In this document: positions 42,653-53,179 of the stretch, piece after piece
Layout of the letters: every line of letters begins with the position of its first letter
Position numbering within the stretch: the first letter of the stretch is position 1
DNA from: Longivirga sp036510975
GTDB lineage: Bacteria; Actinomycetota; Actinomycetes; S36-B12; CAIYMF01
NCBI GenBank assembly: GCA_036510975.1
Contig: DATCCY010000125.1
Coordinates: 62,001 to 126,000, forward strand
Direction of reading: 5' to 3'
Length of the DNA: 64,000 nt
Position numbers and translations under genes: made by a program
The notes under the pieces: model-generated
What the model saw: the letters and a program-made list of their open reading frames with translations, nothing else
Told to the model about the DNA's origin: nothing
The model's database searches: none

Positions 42653-43804
42653 ATGACCCCGTGGGCGATCGCCGCAGCCGTGGTCGCGGTGCTGCTGGTG
42701 GCGGGGCTCGCCTGGTCCCTCCTGCGACGGCGCGACCTCGGGAGCGAGGCCGACCGCGCGACCTTCGCCACGCTGCACACTGCCTCGCTCGCGGCGCCCG
42801 CGCTCCGGGAGGGGCTGACGCCGGACGCCGCGTCCGGCGCCGCCCGGCACCTGCGCACGCTGCTCGGCTCGCGCGGGGTCGCGCTCACCGACACCGAGCG
42901 CGTCCTTGCTGCCGAGGGACCGGGGTCCGAGCTGCTGGACATGCCGAGCGTCGCATCGGTCCTCGCGACCGGCCGGTCGGCGGTCGCCGCCCCGCTGACC
43001 GAGCACGGCGCGGGCTCGTGGTTCGTCGTCGCGCCGCTGGTCGTCGACGGGCGGGTGGTGGGCACGCTGGTCGCGGTGGCCGACGACACGACCGCGGTCC
43101 TCGCGCGGACCACCACGGAGGTGGCGCGCTGGGTCTCCTCCCAGATCGAGCTCGCCGAGCTCGACGCGTCCCGGGCGCGGCTCGCAGAGGCGGAGGTGCG
43201 GGCGCTGCGCGCCCAGATCTCGCCGCACTTCATCTACAACGCGCTCACCGCAATCGCGTCGTACGTGCGGACGGACCCCGAGCACGCGCGCGAGCTGCTG
43301 CTCGAGTTCGCGGACTTCACCCGCTACTCCTTCCGTCGGCACGGCAACTTCACAACGCTGGCCGAGGAGCTGCGCTCGATCGACCGCTACCTCACCCTCG
43401 AGCGGGCCCGCTTCGGCGACCGTCTGCAGGTCACCGTCCGCGTCGCGCCCGAGGTGCTGCCGGTCGCCGTGCCCTACCTCTGCCTGCAGCCGCTGGTCGA
43501 GAACGCCGTACGCCACGGGCTCGAGGGTCGCGCCGGACCGGGACGCATCACGATCCTCGCCGAGGATGCCGGGGCCGACTGCACCATCTCGGTGGAGGAC
43601 GACGGCATCGGTGCGGACCCCGAGCAGATCCGTCGCGCCATGGTCGGCGAGGGCGACAGCGACTCGATCGGCGTCGGCAACGTCGACGAGCGGCTCCGCC
43701 AGGTTTTCGGGGACGAGTACGGCCTCGTGGTCGAGACTGGGCCGGGCCTCGGCACGAAGGTGTCGATGCGCGTCCCGAAGTTCTCCCCGGGGGTGCACGC
43801 ATGA
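42653..43804 (+). CDS. LytS/YehU-type sensor histidine kinase
   Basis: A 383-residue kinase. One N-terminal membrane helix (residues 4-24) and a GAF-like region (about 40-160) precede the His_kinase domain: LRAQISPHFIYNALTAIAS with phospho-His192, then an HATPase with QPLVENAVRHGLE and DDGIGAD. This is the LytS family, which pairs with LytTR regulators. ATG 42653 is six bases from a TACGGT box. The next gene overlaps by four bases. With a downstream acetate symporter the pair probably senses acetate or carbon status (inference from context). Confidence 0.92.
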   Translation: MTPWAIAAAVVAVLLVAGLAWSLLRRRDLGSEADRATFATLHTASLAAPALREGLTPDAASGAARHLRTLLGSRGVALTDTERVLAAEGPGSELLDMPSVASVLATGRSAVAAPLTEHGAGSWFVVAPLVVDGRVVGTLVAVADDTTAVLARTTTEVARWVSSQIELAELDASRARLAEAEVRALRAQISPHFIYNALTAIASYVRTDPEHARELLLEFADFTRYSFRRHGNFTTLAEELRSIDRYLTLERARFGDRLQVTVRVAPEVLPVAVPYLCLQPLVENAVRHGLEGRAGPGRITILAEDAGADCTISVEDDGIGADPEQIRRAMVGEGDSDSIGVGNVDERLRQVFGDEYGLVVETGPGLGTKVSMRVPKFSPGVHA

Positions 43805-44571
43805 GCGAGGAGCCGATCGCCGGTCTCCGCGTGCTCGCGGTCGACGACGAGGCGCCCGCGCGCGCGGAGCTCGCCTACCTGCTCGAGCGCGACGAGCGGG
43901 TCGCCACCGTGCTCACGGCCTCCGACGGCGCCGAGGCGCTCCGCCTGCTGGAGACCACGGCCGTCGACGCGCTCTTCGTCGACATCCGCATGCCCGGGCT
44001 CGACGGCCTCGACCTCGCCCGGGTGCTGCGGCGCTTCACCTCCCCGCCCGCGGTCGTCTTCGTGTCGGCCTACGACTCGCACGCGGTGGAGGCGTTCGAC
44101 CTCAACGCGGTCGACTACGTCATGAAGCCGGTGCGCGAGGAGCGGCTCACCGAGGCGGTACGGCGCGTGGTCGAGTCGCGCGAGCGCGTCGTGGTCGCCG
44201 TCGCCGCGCCGGTCGACGCCGTCGAGGACCCCGACGAGACCATCGCGGTGGAGCTCGGCGGCGTGACCCGCTTCGTGAAGCGGTCCGACGTCCGCTACGT
44301 CGAGGCGCACGGCGACTACGCGCGTCTCGTCACCCACGACGGGCGCCACCTGGTGCGCGTCTCCCTGGCTCACCTCGAGGAGCAGTGGGCCGAGGCCGGC
44401 TTCGTGCGCATCCACCGACGGTGGCTGGTGTCGCTCCCCGCGATCGACGAGGTCCGGACAGACGTCGGGCGGATGAGCGTGCGGGTGGGCGACGCCGTCC
44501 TGCCCGTGTCGCGGCGGCACACGCGCGAGCTGCGCGACCGCCTCGTGCGCAGCGCCCGCCTGGGCCGGTGA
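43801..44571 (+). CDS. LytTR-family response regulator
   Basis: A 256-residue regulator. Receiver domain with VDDE, phospho-Asp61 in FVDIRMPGLDG and Lys in VMKPVREERL. The C-terminal LytTR DNA-binding domain (about 148-256) shows RFVKRSDVRYVEAHGDYARLVT and FVRIHRRWLVSL. LytTR proteins bind two 9-bp direct repeats separated by about 12 bp; such a site is seen upstream of satP at 46557-46586. ATG 43801 overlaps the kinase stop (ATGA). Kinase, regulator, small membrane protein and symporter genes are within a few bases of each other. Confidence 0.93.
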   Translation: MSEEPIAGLRVLAVDDEAPARAELAYLLERDERVATVLTASDGAEALRLLETTAVDALFVDIRMPGLDGLDLARVLRRFTSPPAVVFVSAYDSHAVEAFDLNAVDYVMKPVREERLTEAVRRVVESRERVVVAVAAPVDAVEDPDETIAVELGGVTRFVKRSDVRYVEAHGDYARLVTHDGRHLVRVSLAHLEEQWAEAGFVRIHRRWLVSLPAIDEVRTDVGRMSVRVGDAVLPVSRRHTRELRDRLVRSARLGR

Positions 44572-44580
44572 CGCGACCCC

Positions 44581-44964
44581 GTGAGCACGCCTGACAGGCC
44601 GGCCAAGCGCGTCACCGTGGTGCACCCGCGAACGGCTGCCGCGCGCACCGCCGCGAAGCGCGGGGTGCGCCGCGACGTGCGCGAGCAGACCGAGCTCGGC
44701 GTCACGATGCTCACCTCGCTGCGGCGCGCGCAGCTGCGGCTCGCGGTCCTCGTCGTGCTCGGTGTGGCGGTCGTCGTCATCGGGATCCCGTTGCTGTTCC
44801 TGGCGTTCCCCGCCGTCCGCGAGGGTCGGGTCGGCGGGCTCGCGGTCGGCTGGTTCATCCTCGGGGTGGCCGTGTTCCCCGCGATCTGCGGCGCAGGGTG
44901 GGCCTACGTCCGGCACGCCGAGCGCAACGAGGCGGCCTTCGTCGACCTGGTCGAGAGGTCGTGA
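44581..44964 (+). CDS. Small membrane protein of acetate-symporter operon (DUF485-like)
   Basis: A 127-residue protein starting at GTG 44581. A basic cytoplasmic N-terminus of about 50 residues precedes two membrane helices (about 56-78 and 86-108). DUF485 proteins (YjcH in E. coli) are commonly encoded immediately upstream of ActP-type SSS symporters; this gene ends one base before the symporter start. Similarity to DUF485 is by position and topology; the sequence has an added basic N-terminus. Confidence 0.65.
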   Translation: MSTPDRPAKRVTVVHPRTAAARTAAKRGVRRDVREQTELGVTMLTSLRRAQLRLAVLVVLGVAVVVIGIPLLFLAFPAVREGRVGGLAVGWFILGVAVFPAICGAGWAYVRHAERNEAAFVDLVERS

Positions 44965-44965
44965 C

Positions 44966-46468
44966 GTGACGAGCTCGTGGTGGCCCGTGCTCGCGGTCGT
45001 GGCGGTCGTCGTCGCGACGGTGGTCATCGGCACCTTCGGCGTACGCGTCTCGAGGACGACGTCGGACTTCCTCGTCGCGTCGCGTTCGGTGAGCCCCTTC
45101 CTCAACGCCTCCGCCATCGGCGGGGAGTACCTCTCAGCCGCGTCCTTCCTCGGCATCGCGGGCCTGGTCCTCACCTACGGCGTCGACATGCTGTGGTTCC
45201 CCGTGGGCTACACCGTCGGCTACCTCGTGCTGCTGGTCCTCGTGGCCGCCCCGCTGCGCCGCTCCGGTGCCTACACGCTGCCGGACTTCGCGGAGATGCG
45301 CCTCGGCTCGCGACGGCTGCGACGGGTGTCGTCGGTGCTCGTGGTGCTGATCGGGTGGCTCTACCTCCTGCCCCAGCTGCAGGGCGCCGGCATCACGCTG
45401 CATGCGCTCACCGGGGCACCGCAGTGGGTCGGCGCGTTCGTCGTGGCCGTCGTCGTGGGGGTCACGGTGGCTGCGGGCGGGATGCGGTCGATCACCGTGG
45501 TCCAGGCGTTCCAGTACTGGCTCAAGCTCGTCGCCATCGCCCTGCCCGCCGTCCTGCTCGTGGCCGCCTGGTACCACCGTGGCGCGCCCGTCTTCGCCTC
45601 GGGCGACTGGGGTACGCCCCTGTCCGGCTTCGGCGGCCGCGAGTACCCGCTCTACGCGACGTACTCGATCGTGCTCGCGACGTTCCTCGGGACGATGGGG
45701 CTGCCGCACGTGCTCGTGCGCTTCTACACCAACCCGGACGGTCGCGCCGCGCGGCGCACGACCCTGTCCGTCCTCGGTCTGCTCAGCGTGTTCTACCTCT
45801 TCCCGCCGATCTTCGGTGCGCTCGGCCGGGTCTACACCCCGGAGCTGGCCGGCACGTCCGCCGCCGACACCGTCGTGCTCGTGCTCCCCGGGCGGGTGTT
45901 CGGCGGGTGGCTCGGGGAGGCTCTGTCGGCCCTCGTCGCCGCGGGTGCCTTCGCGGCGTTCCTGTCCACGGCCAGCGGCCTGTCGGTGTCGGTCGCCGGC
46001 GTCCTGTCGCAGGACGTGCTGACCCACGACCGCCGCCTCGGCGACGGCGTACGCCGGTTCCGCATCGCCACCACGATCGCGATCGCCGTGCCGTTCGTGC
46101 TCGCGCTCGGCGCCGCGCGCGCCGACCTCGCCGAGACCGTGACCCTCGCGTTCGCCGTCGCCGCGTCGACCTTCTGCCCGCTGCTCGTCCTCGGCATCTG
46201 GTGGCCGCGTCTCACCGTGCGGGGTGCCACCGCCGCGCTCCTGGTGGGTGGCAGCTCGGCGCTCGCCGCCGTCGTGCTCGTGCTCACGCTCGGGCCGTTC
46301 CACGGGTTCGTCGGCGCACTGCTCGAGCAGCCGGCCGCCTGGACCGTCCCGCTCGCGTTCGCAACCGCGGTGCTCGTGTCGCTGCGCACCCACGACCGGG
46401 TGCCGCGCACGACGCCGGCGGCGATGGTGCGGCTGCACACGCCGGAGGAGCTCGAGGCCTCGCGCTAG
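44966..46468 (+). CDS. Sodium:solute symporter family protein, acetate permease-like
   Basis: A 500-residue transporter with about 13 membrane helices and the SSS-fold motifs: FLVASRSVSPFLNASAIGGEYLSAASFLG near the N-terminus (positions 35-63), LPQLQGAGITL, and the GTMGLPHVLVRFYTNPDGR loop typical of ActP/MctP monocarboxylate permeases. GTG 44966 follows the previous stop by one base. Neighbouring acs and satP and the symporter subgroup suggest acetate as the substrate. Import would be driven by Na+ or H+. Confidence 0.85.
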   Translation: MTSSWWPVLAVVAVVVATVVIGTFGVRVSRTTSDFLVASRSVSPFLNASAIGGEYLSAASFLGIAGLVLTYGVDMLWFPVGYTVGYLVLLVLVAAPLRRSGAYTLPDFAEMRLGSRRLRRVSSVLVVLIGWLYLLPQLQGAGITLHALTGAPQWVGAFVVAVVVGVTVAAGGMRSITVVQAFQYWLKLVAIALPAVLLVAAWYHRGAPVFASGDWGTPLSGFGGREYPLYATYSIVLATFLGTMGLPHVLVRFYTNPDGRAARRTTLSVLGLLSVFYLFPPIFGALGRVYTPELAGTSAADTVVLVLPGRVFGGWLGEALSALVAAGAFAAFLSTASGLSVSVAGVLSQDVLTHDRRLGDGVRRFRIATTIAIAVPFVLALGAARADLAETVTLAFAVAASTFCPLLVLGIWWPRLTVRGATAALLVGGSSALAAVVLVLTLGPFHGFVGALLEQPAAWTVPLAFATAVLVSLRTHDRVPRTTPAAMVRLHTPEELEASR

Positions 46469-46556
46469 TCGGACTGACCAGCGACTCCGCCGAACCGGTC
46501 GGACACCGCACCGACACCGGCGTGCACCCGTTCGTCACGCCCCGGCCACCCGGGCG

Positions 46557-46586
46557 ACCGTTCGGCGCGCGTCGACGGCAGTTCGG
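46557..46586 (+). promoter_or_regulatory. LytTR-type direct repeat upstream of satP
   Basis: ACCGTTCGG (46557-46565) matches the published LytTR half-site consensus [TA][AC][CA]GTTN[AG][TG] at all nine positions. GCAGTTCGG (46578-46586) matches at eight. The spacer is exactly 12 bp, the canonical distance. A third 8/9 match, CCCGTTCGT, is at 46527-46535. The adjacent operon encodes a LytTR regulator. Confidence 0.72.
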
Positions 46587-46667
46587 CGCACCGACGACGG
46601 CGCCCCCGACCCGCCCGCCGCCGGGCGGACCCCGTCAGGCGCACGGGGTCGCCCAGGTACTCCCGGG

Positions 46668-46689
46668 TGTGACGCGCGCCACCTACGTT
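46668..46689 (+). promoter_or_regulatory. Possible satP promoter with overlapping Crp-like site
   Basis: TACGTT (46684-46689) could be the -10. Immediately upstream TGTGA-CGCGCG-CCACC (46668-46683) matches the Crp palindrome TGTGA-N6-TCACA at eight of ten positions. A Crp protein is encoded at 58672. Confidence 0.4.
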
Positions 46690-46733
46690 CGCGCCACCAC
46701 CTCACCCGGCCACCGAGCACGGAGGACCTGATC

Positions 46734-47357
46734 ATGGCCATCGCCGTCGAGAACGCCCCGACCGTCGTCACCACCCCCGCACCCGTCACGGAGAGCGCGT
46801 CGATCGCCGACCCCGGCCCGCTCGGGCTCGCTGCCTTCGCGCTGACCACCTTCGTGCTGAGCACCTTCAACGCGGGCATCCTGCCGAAGACGGTCGAGGC
46901 CGTCGTGCTCCCGATCGCGCTGTTCTACGGCGGCTTCGCCCAGCTGCTCGCCGGCATGTGGGAGTTCAAGAAGGGCAACACGTTCGGCGCCCTGGCCTTC
47001 ACGTCGTACGGCGCCTTCTGGCTCTCGTTCGCCGCTCTCGTGCGTTTCGTCGCGGCCGACCTGCCCAAGGAGGACGCCGAGAAGGGCATCGGCGTGTTCC
47101 TGCTGGCCTGGACGATCTTCACCCTCTACATGACCCTCGCGGCGCTGCGCACGAGCCCGATCCTGGTGCTGGTCTTCGTGACGCTGTCGCTCACGTTCAT
47201 CGCGCTCACCGTCGGCGCCTTCGCCGGGAACGCCACGATCAGCCACCTCGGCGGCTACCTCGGCCTGCTCACCGCCTTCGAGGCGTGGTACGCCTCCGCG
47301 GCCGGCGTGACGGCCTCGACCTTCGGCCGACCGATCCTGCCCACCGGCAGCCGCTGA
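46734..47357 (+). CDS. satP: Acetate uptake transporter, GPR1/FUN34/YaaH (SatP) family
   Basis: A 207-residue protein with six membrane helices. The AceTr family signature NPGPLGLAAFALTTFVLS is present as DPGPLGLAAFALTTF (residues 27-41), and YGGFAQLLAGMWEFKKGNTFGALAFTSYGAFW lies at 62-93. Family members are acetate-succinate:proton symporters or channels. ATG 46734 has GGAGG eight bases upstream. It lies between the SSS symporter and acs, with a LytTR-type repeat in its upstream region. Confidence 0.93.
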   Translation: MAIAVENAPTVVTTPAPVTESASIADPGPLGLAAFALTTFVLSTFNAGILPKTVEAVVLPIALFYGGFAQLLAGMWEFKKGNTFGALAFTSYGAFWLSFAALVRFVAADLPKEDAEKGIGVFLLAWTIFTLYMTLAALRTSPILVLVFVTLSLTFIALTVGAFAGNATISHLGGYLGLLTAFEAWYASAAGVTASTFGRPILPTGSR

Positions 47358-47531
47358 CCGAGCGGCCCGAGCTCCCCGGGGTCGCGGCGTACGCCGAGGG
47401 CCCCGGGGCACCGGGTCGACGACGACCCGCGGCATGCAACCCCCGCGCAACCTCCCCCTGCGGTAGAAACGAACCCCGATCCCCGGGCGCCGGGTGCTCC
47501 ACGACCGACGCCACCACCCCGAAGGAGCGAC

Positions 47532-49487
<1,956 letters not shown>

Positions 49488-49510
49488 CGCCGGCGCGCCT
49501 CGGTCCACGG

Positions 49511-50311
49511 TCAGCGACCGAGGAACCGAGGCGTCCGTTTGGCCAGGAAGGCGTCGGTGGCCTCGGCCGCGTCACCGGTGGCGACCGTGCCCACCATGCG
49601 CACCGTCTCGACATCGAGGTACGCCGCGAGGTCGAGGTGCTCGGCGTCGCGCAGGTTCTCCTTGAGCGCGGTCAACGCGAGCGGTGCCCGCGCTGCCAGC
49701 GTGCGCACGAGTGCGGCGAGCTCGCCGGAGTAGGTGTCGTCCGGGAAGACCCGGTTCACGAGCCCGAGCCTGGCCGCCTCTGCCGCGGTGATCACCTCGG
49801 GCAGGAGGAAAAGCTCACGGGCGCGCGCACCGCCGAGCAGGCGCGTGGCGAACCAGATGCCCCCGAAGTCACCGCTGACACCCGCGGTCAGGAACGCCGT
49901 GCCCAGCTTCGCGCGCTCGGTCGCCACCCGCAGGTCGCACGCCAGGGCGAGCGACAGCCCCGCTCCGGCGGCCGCACCGTTGAGCGCGGCGACCGTCACC
50001 TGAGGCAGGTCGTGCAGCAGCTGGACCACGCGCACCTTCGCGCGCATCCCGCTCGCCTGGCGAGTCAGTGGGGGCGGGCCGACCATGGCCGACAGCCCCG
50101 CCTCAAGGTCGCCGCCCGCGCAGAAGCCTCGGCCCGCGCCGGTGAGCACGACCACGCGCACGGCGGGCTCGACCGCGACGTCCTCGAGGGCGCTGACGAG
50201 CGCTCCGACGAGACCGGGCGTCATGGCGTTGAGCCGGTCCGGACGGTTGAGCGTGATCGTCGCGACGGAGTCGGCGACGTCGAGCAGGACGGGGGCGACG
50301 GTCTCGGTCAT
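49511..50311 (-). CDS. Enoyl-CoA hydratase/isomerase family protein
   Basis: A 266-residue crotonase. Oxyanion-hole segments LTGAGRGFCAGGDL and NGAAAGAGLSLALACDL are present. The first catalytic Glu of hydratases (in the FLGR/E region) is not obvious; Asp or Gly at SGDFGGIW suggests isomerase or other crotonase chemistry. ATG 50311 has GGAG upstream. It ends 23 bp from the acs stop on the opposite strand. Substrate unknown. Confidence 0.85.
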   Translation of the reverse strand: MTETVAPVLLDVADSVATITLNRPDRLNAMTPGLVGALVSALEDVAVEPAVRVVVLTGAGRGFCAGGDLEAGLSAMVGPPPLTRQASGMRAKVRVVQLLHDLPQVTVAALNGAAAGAGLSLALACDLRVATERAKLGTAFLTAGVSGDFGGIWFATRLLGGARARELFLLPEVITAAEAARLGLVNRVFPDDTYSGELAALVRTLAARAPLALTALKENLRDAEHLDLAAYLDVETVRMVGTVATGDAAEATDAFLAKRTPRFLGR

Positions 50312-50432
50312 GGCCCGCTCCTCGCGATCGGCGTGTCCCGACAGTACCGAGCCGCGCGCCCGTGGTCGGTGGCGCGTGCGGCACCTCGGCGACCAGGACC
50401 GACCCGCGTCCGGGCTGTGGCAAGGTGACGGC

Positions 50433-51737
50433 GTGACGGGTGACTCGGCGAACGTCGTCTTCGAGCGGTTGCCGTTGTCGGAGCGCTCGCGGCTGGTCTC
50501 GGCGCTGCGGCAGGAGACCGTCGGCGGGGCGCTGCTGCTCGGTGCTGCCGTGCTCGCGCTGGTGTGGGCCAACTCCCCGTGGAGGGCGAGCTACCACGAG
50601 CTCGCGAACGCCGTGGTCGGACCGGCCTCGCTGCACCTCGACCTCACGCTGCAGACCTGGGCGGCCGACGGCCTGCTCGCCGTGTTCTTCTTCGTCGCCG
50701 GTCTCGAGCTCAAGCACGAGCTCGTTCTCGGCACGCTGAGCAAGCCGTCGAAGGCCGTCGTCCCCGTGGTCGCGGCGCTGTGCGGCATGGTCGTGCCCGC
50801 CCTCCTCTACACGGGCACCGTCCACGTGCTCGGCGACCCCGCGGCCGCCATCGGGTGGGGCATCCCGATGGCCACCGACATCGCCTTCGCCCTCGCCGTC
50901 CTGGCGGTCATGGGCTCGAAGCTGCCGGTCGCGCTGCGTGCCTTCCTGCTGACCCTCGCGGTGGTCGACGACCTCGGCGCGATCCTCGTGATCGCGGTGT
51001 TCTACAACCACGGCTTCGCGCCGGTGCCGTTCGTGCTCGCCGTCGCCGGGCTCGCCCTCTACTGGTTCCTGCAGCAGCGTCGGGTCGACTCGTGGCTGGT
51101 CTACGTGCCGCTCGCCCTCGTCGTGTGGACCCTCATGCACGCCAGCGGCGTCCACGCGACGGTCGCCGGCGTCGCGATGGGCCTGCTCACCCGGGTGCGA
51201 CCGGACCCCGGCGAGGACGACGCACCCGCCGACCGCTACGAGCACGCGGTCCGGCCGCTGTCGGCCGGCGTGTGCGTCCCGCTGTTCGCCTTCTTCTCCG
51301 CGGGCGTGACGTTCGTCGGGCTCGGCGGCTCCGCCCTCACCGACCCGGTCGCGCTCGGCATCGTCGTCGGCCTCGTCGTCGGGAAGCCGCTCGGCGTGTT
51401 CGGGGGTGCCTGGACCGTGGCCCGGTTCACCCGGGCGTCGCTGTCGTCGTCGTTGCGCTGGGCCGACGTCCTGGCCGTCGGCATCCTGGCGGGGATCGGG
51501 TTCACCGTGTCGCTGCTCATCGACGAGCTGGCGTTCGAGCACGACCCGGCCCGGCAGACGGCGGCCAAGATCGGCGTGCTTCTCGCCTCGGTCATCGCGG
51601 CGCTGCTGGCCTCCGTCGCACTGACCACCCGGCGCCGGGCCTACGCCGCCCTGGCGGCGGTCGAGGACCGCGACGACGACGGCGACGGAGTGCCCGACGT
51701 CTACGGGACCGGAGCCAACTCGCCCGACAGTCGATAG
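50433..51737 (+). CDS. nhaA: Na+/H+ antiporter NhaA
   Basis: A 434-residue antiporter with about 12 helices. Hallmarks: FFFVAGLELKHEL, GWGIPMATDIAFALAVL, the two essential aspartates in LAVVDDLGAI, and GKPLGVFGGAW. NhaA exchanges Na+ for protons and is pH-controlled. The C-terminus is unusual: DRDDDGDGVPD fits the calcium-binding loop consensus DxDxDGxxD. GTG 50433 is the start that leaves the normal N-terminus. Neighbours are envelope genes, as in mycobacteria. Confidence 0.95.
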   Translation: MTGDSANVVFERLPLSERSRLVSALRQETVGGALLLGAAVLALVWANSPWRASYHELANAVVGPASLHLDLTLQTWAADGLLAVFFFVAGLELKHELVLGTLSKPSKAVVPVVAALCGMVVPALLYTGTVHVLGDPAAAIGWGIPMATDIAFALAVLAVMGSKLPVALRAFLLTLAVVDDLGAILVIAVFYNHGFAPVPFVLAVAGLALYWFLQQRRVDSWLVYVPLALVVWTLMHASGVHATVAGVAMGLLTRVRPDPGEDDAPADRYEHAVRPLSAGVCVPLFAFFSAGVTFVGLGGSALTDPVALGIVVGLVVGKPLGVFGGAWTVARFTRASLSSSLRWADVLAVGILAGIGFTVSLLIDELAFEHDPARQTAAKIGVLLASVIAALLASVALTTRRRAYAALAAVEDRDDDGDGVPDVYGTGANSPDSR

Positions 51738-51784
51738 CCTCTGAGCACGGTCCCACGGTGGGGTCGGCAGGGAGGTCCGGCGAC

Positions 51785-52204
51785 GTGAGCCAGCAGCAGT
51801 CACTCGGTGCCATGGTCAAGGGAGTCACCGAGGACATCTCCACGCTCGTGCGCGGCGAGATCGAGCTGGCGAAGACCGAGCTGCGCGACAGCGCGAAGAT
51901 GGCGGCCAACGGTGGCGCGCTGCTCGCCGTCGCGGGCGTCACGGCCTTCCTCGGCGTGATCTTCCTGCTGCTCACCCTCGCCTGGGTCCTGGTGCAGCTC
52001 GGCCTGCCGACCTGGGCCGGCTTCGGGATCGTGACGCTGCTCCTCATCATCGTCGCGGCCATCCTGTTCGTCGTCGGCCGCAAGCGCCTCGAGTCGGTCA
52101 AGCCGCCGGAGCGCTCGCCGGCCTCGATCGAGAAGACCAAGGCGGTCCTGTCCCGCAAGCCGCTGCCCGAGCCGTCCGCGGCGCCCCCCGCCGACCTCGG
52201 GTAG
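51785..52204 (+). CDS. Phage holin-superfamily III/YqjE-like membrane protein (DUF1469)
   Basis: A 139-residue protein, GTG 51785. An amphipathic start (LGAMVKGVTEDISTLVRGEIELAKTEL), two adjacent hydrophobic helices (about 43-67 and 74-98), and a basic Pro-rich tail match the actinobacterial DUF1469 family. Function is unknown; it is regularly encoded beside nhaA and the alpha/beta hydrolase. It is 47 bp from nhaA and 11 bp before the hydrolase, so the three are likely an operon. Confidence 0.8.
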   Translation: MSQQQSLGAMVKGVTEDISTLVRGEIELAKTELRDSAKMAANGGALLAVAGVTAFLGVIFLLLTLAWVLVQLGLPTWAGFGIVTLLLIIVAAILFVVGRKRLESVKPPERSPASIEKTKAVLSRKPLPEPSAAPPADLG

Positions 52205-52215
52205 GTCACGCACCC

Positions 52216-53133
52216 GTGCTGCCAGAACCGCTCGAGGTCATCCGCGCCGAGGGCCCCTGGACCCATCGCGACGTCGTGGCCAACGCCTGCCGGTTCCACG
52301 TCGTCGAGGCCGGCGGGGGACCGCTGGTCGTGCTCCTCCACGGCTTCCCGACCTTCTGGTGGACCTGGCGGCACCAGCTGCGCAGCCTCGCCGCCGCGGG
52401 CTACCGCGTCGTCGCGATGGACCTGCGCGGCTACGGCGGCAGCGACCACACGCCGCACGGCTACGACCCGTTGACCCTCGCCGCCGATGTCGCGGGGGTC
52501 GTCCGCACTCTCGGCGAGCCGTCCGCCGTGGTCGTGGGCCAGGGCTGGGGCGGCGTCGTCGCCTGGACCGCTGCGGCGCAGCATCCCGACGTCGTGCGCG
52601 GCCTCGTAGCGGTCGGGATGCCCCACCCGGTGCTGCTGCGCAACGCGTTCATCGGCGACCCCGGCCAGCGTCGCCTGGGTCGCTACGCCATCGGCTTCCA
52701 GCGTCCCTTCGTCCCCGAGCACCAGCTCACCCGGGACGACGCCGCCCTCGTCGAGACCTACCTTCGCCGCTGGTCGGGCTCGGACTGGCCCGACCAGGAG
52801 ACCGCCGACGTCTACCGCGCCGCGATGCTCGTCCCGAACACGGCGCACTGCGCGGTCGAGTTCCACCGCTGGGCTGTCCGCTCGATCCCCCGTCGCGACG
52901 GACGTCGCTTCCAGTCCGCCGTGGCCGCGCCCGTGCAGGTCCCCGTCCTGCAGATCCACGGAAGGCTCGACGGCGCGGTACTGCCCTCGAGCGTCAACGG
53001 CTCGGAGCACTACGCCGCCGCCGGCTACTCGCGGGTCGACCTCGACGGCGTGGGCCACTTCCCGCACGAGGAGGACCCGGACGCCTTCGACGCCGTGCTC
53101 CTGCCCTGGATCGAGACGCTGCCGAGGAGCTGA
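52216..53133 (+). CDS. Alpha/beta-hydrolase fold protein with replaced nucleophile (EphE-like position)
   Basis: A 305-residue protein similar to epoxide hydrolases. Oxyanion motif HGFP (42-45), RGYGGS and the C-terminal GVGHFPHEEDP His are conserved, but the nucleophile elbow that should read G-H-D-W-G is G-Q-G-W-G (108-112), so Gly110 takes the place of Asp or Ser. Epoxide or ester hydrolysis by the normal route should not be possible. The gene holds the same place as M. tuberculosis ephE next to marP. It might bind a lipid or act as a structural partner. Confidence 0.8.
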   Translation: MLPEPLEVIRAEGPWTHRDVVANACRFHVVEAGGGPLVVLLHGFPTFWWTWRHQLRSLAAAGYRVVAMDLRGYGGSDHTPHGYDPLTLAADVAGVVRTLGEPSAVVVGQGWGGVVAWTAAAQHPDVVRGLVAVGMPHPVLLRNAFIGDPGQRRLGRYAIGFQRPFVPEHQLTRDDAALVETYLRRWSGSDWPDQETADVYRAAMLVPNTAHCAVEFHRWAVRSIPRRDGRRFQSAVAAPVQVPVLQIHGRLDGAVLPSSVNGSEHYAAAGYSRVDLDGVGHFPHEEDPDAFDAVLLPWIETLPRS

Positions 53134-53179
53134 CCTCACCTCGATGGCATGCTCGACCCAGGACGGACGGAGGGCAGTC

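Noticed and set aside
43474..45174. 566-codon minus-strand frame across the two-component genes
   Set aside because: Opposite intact LytS, LytTR and symporter genes; no motifs.
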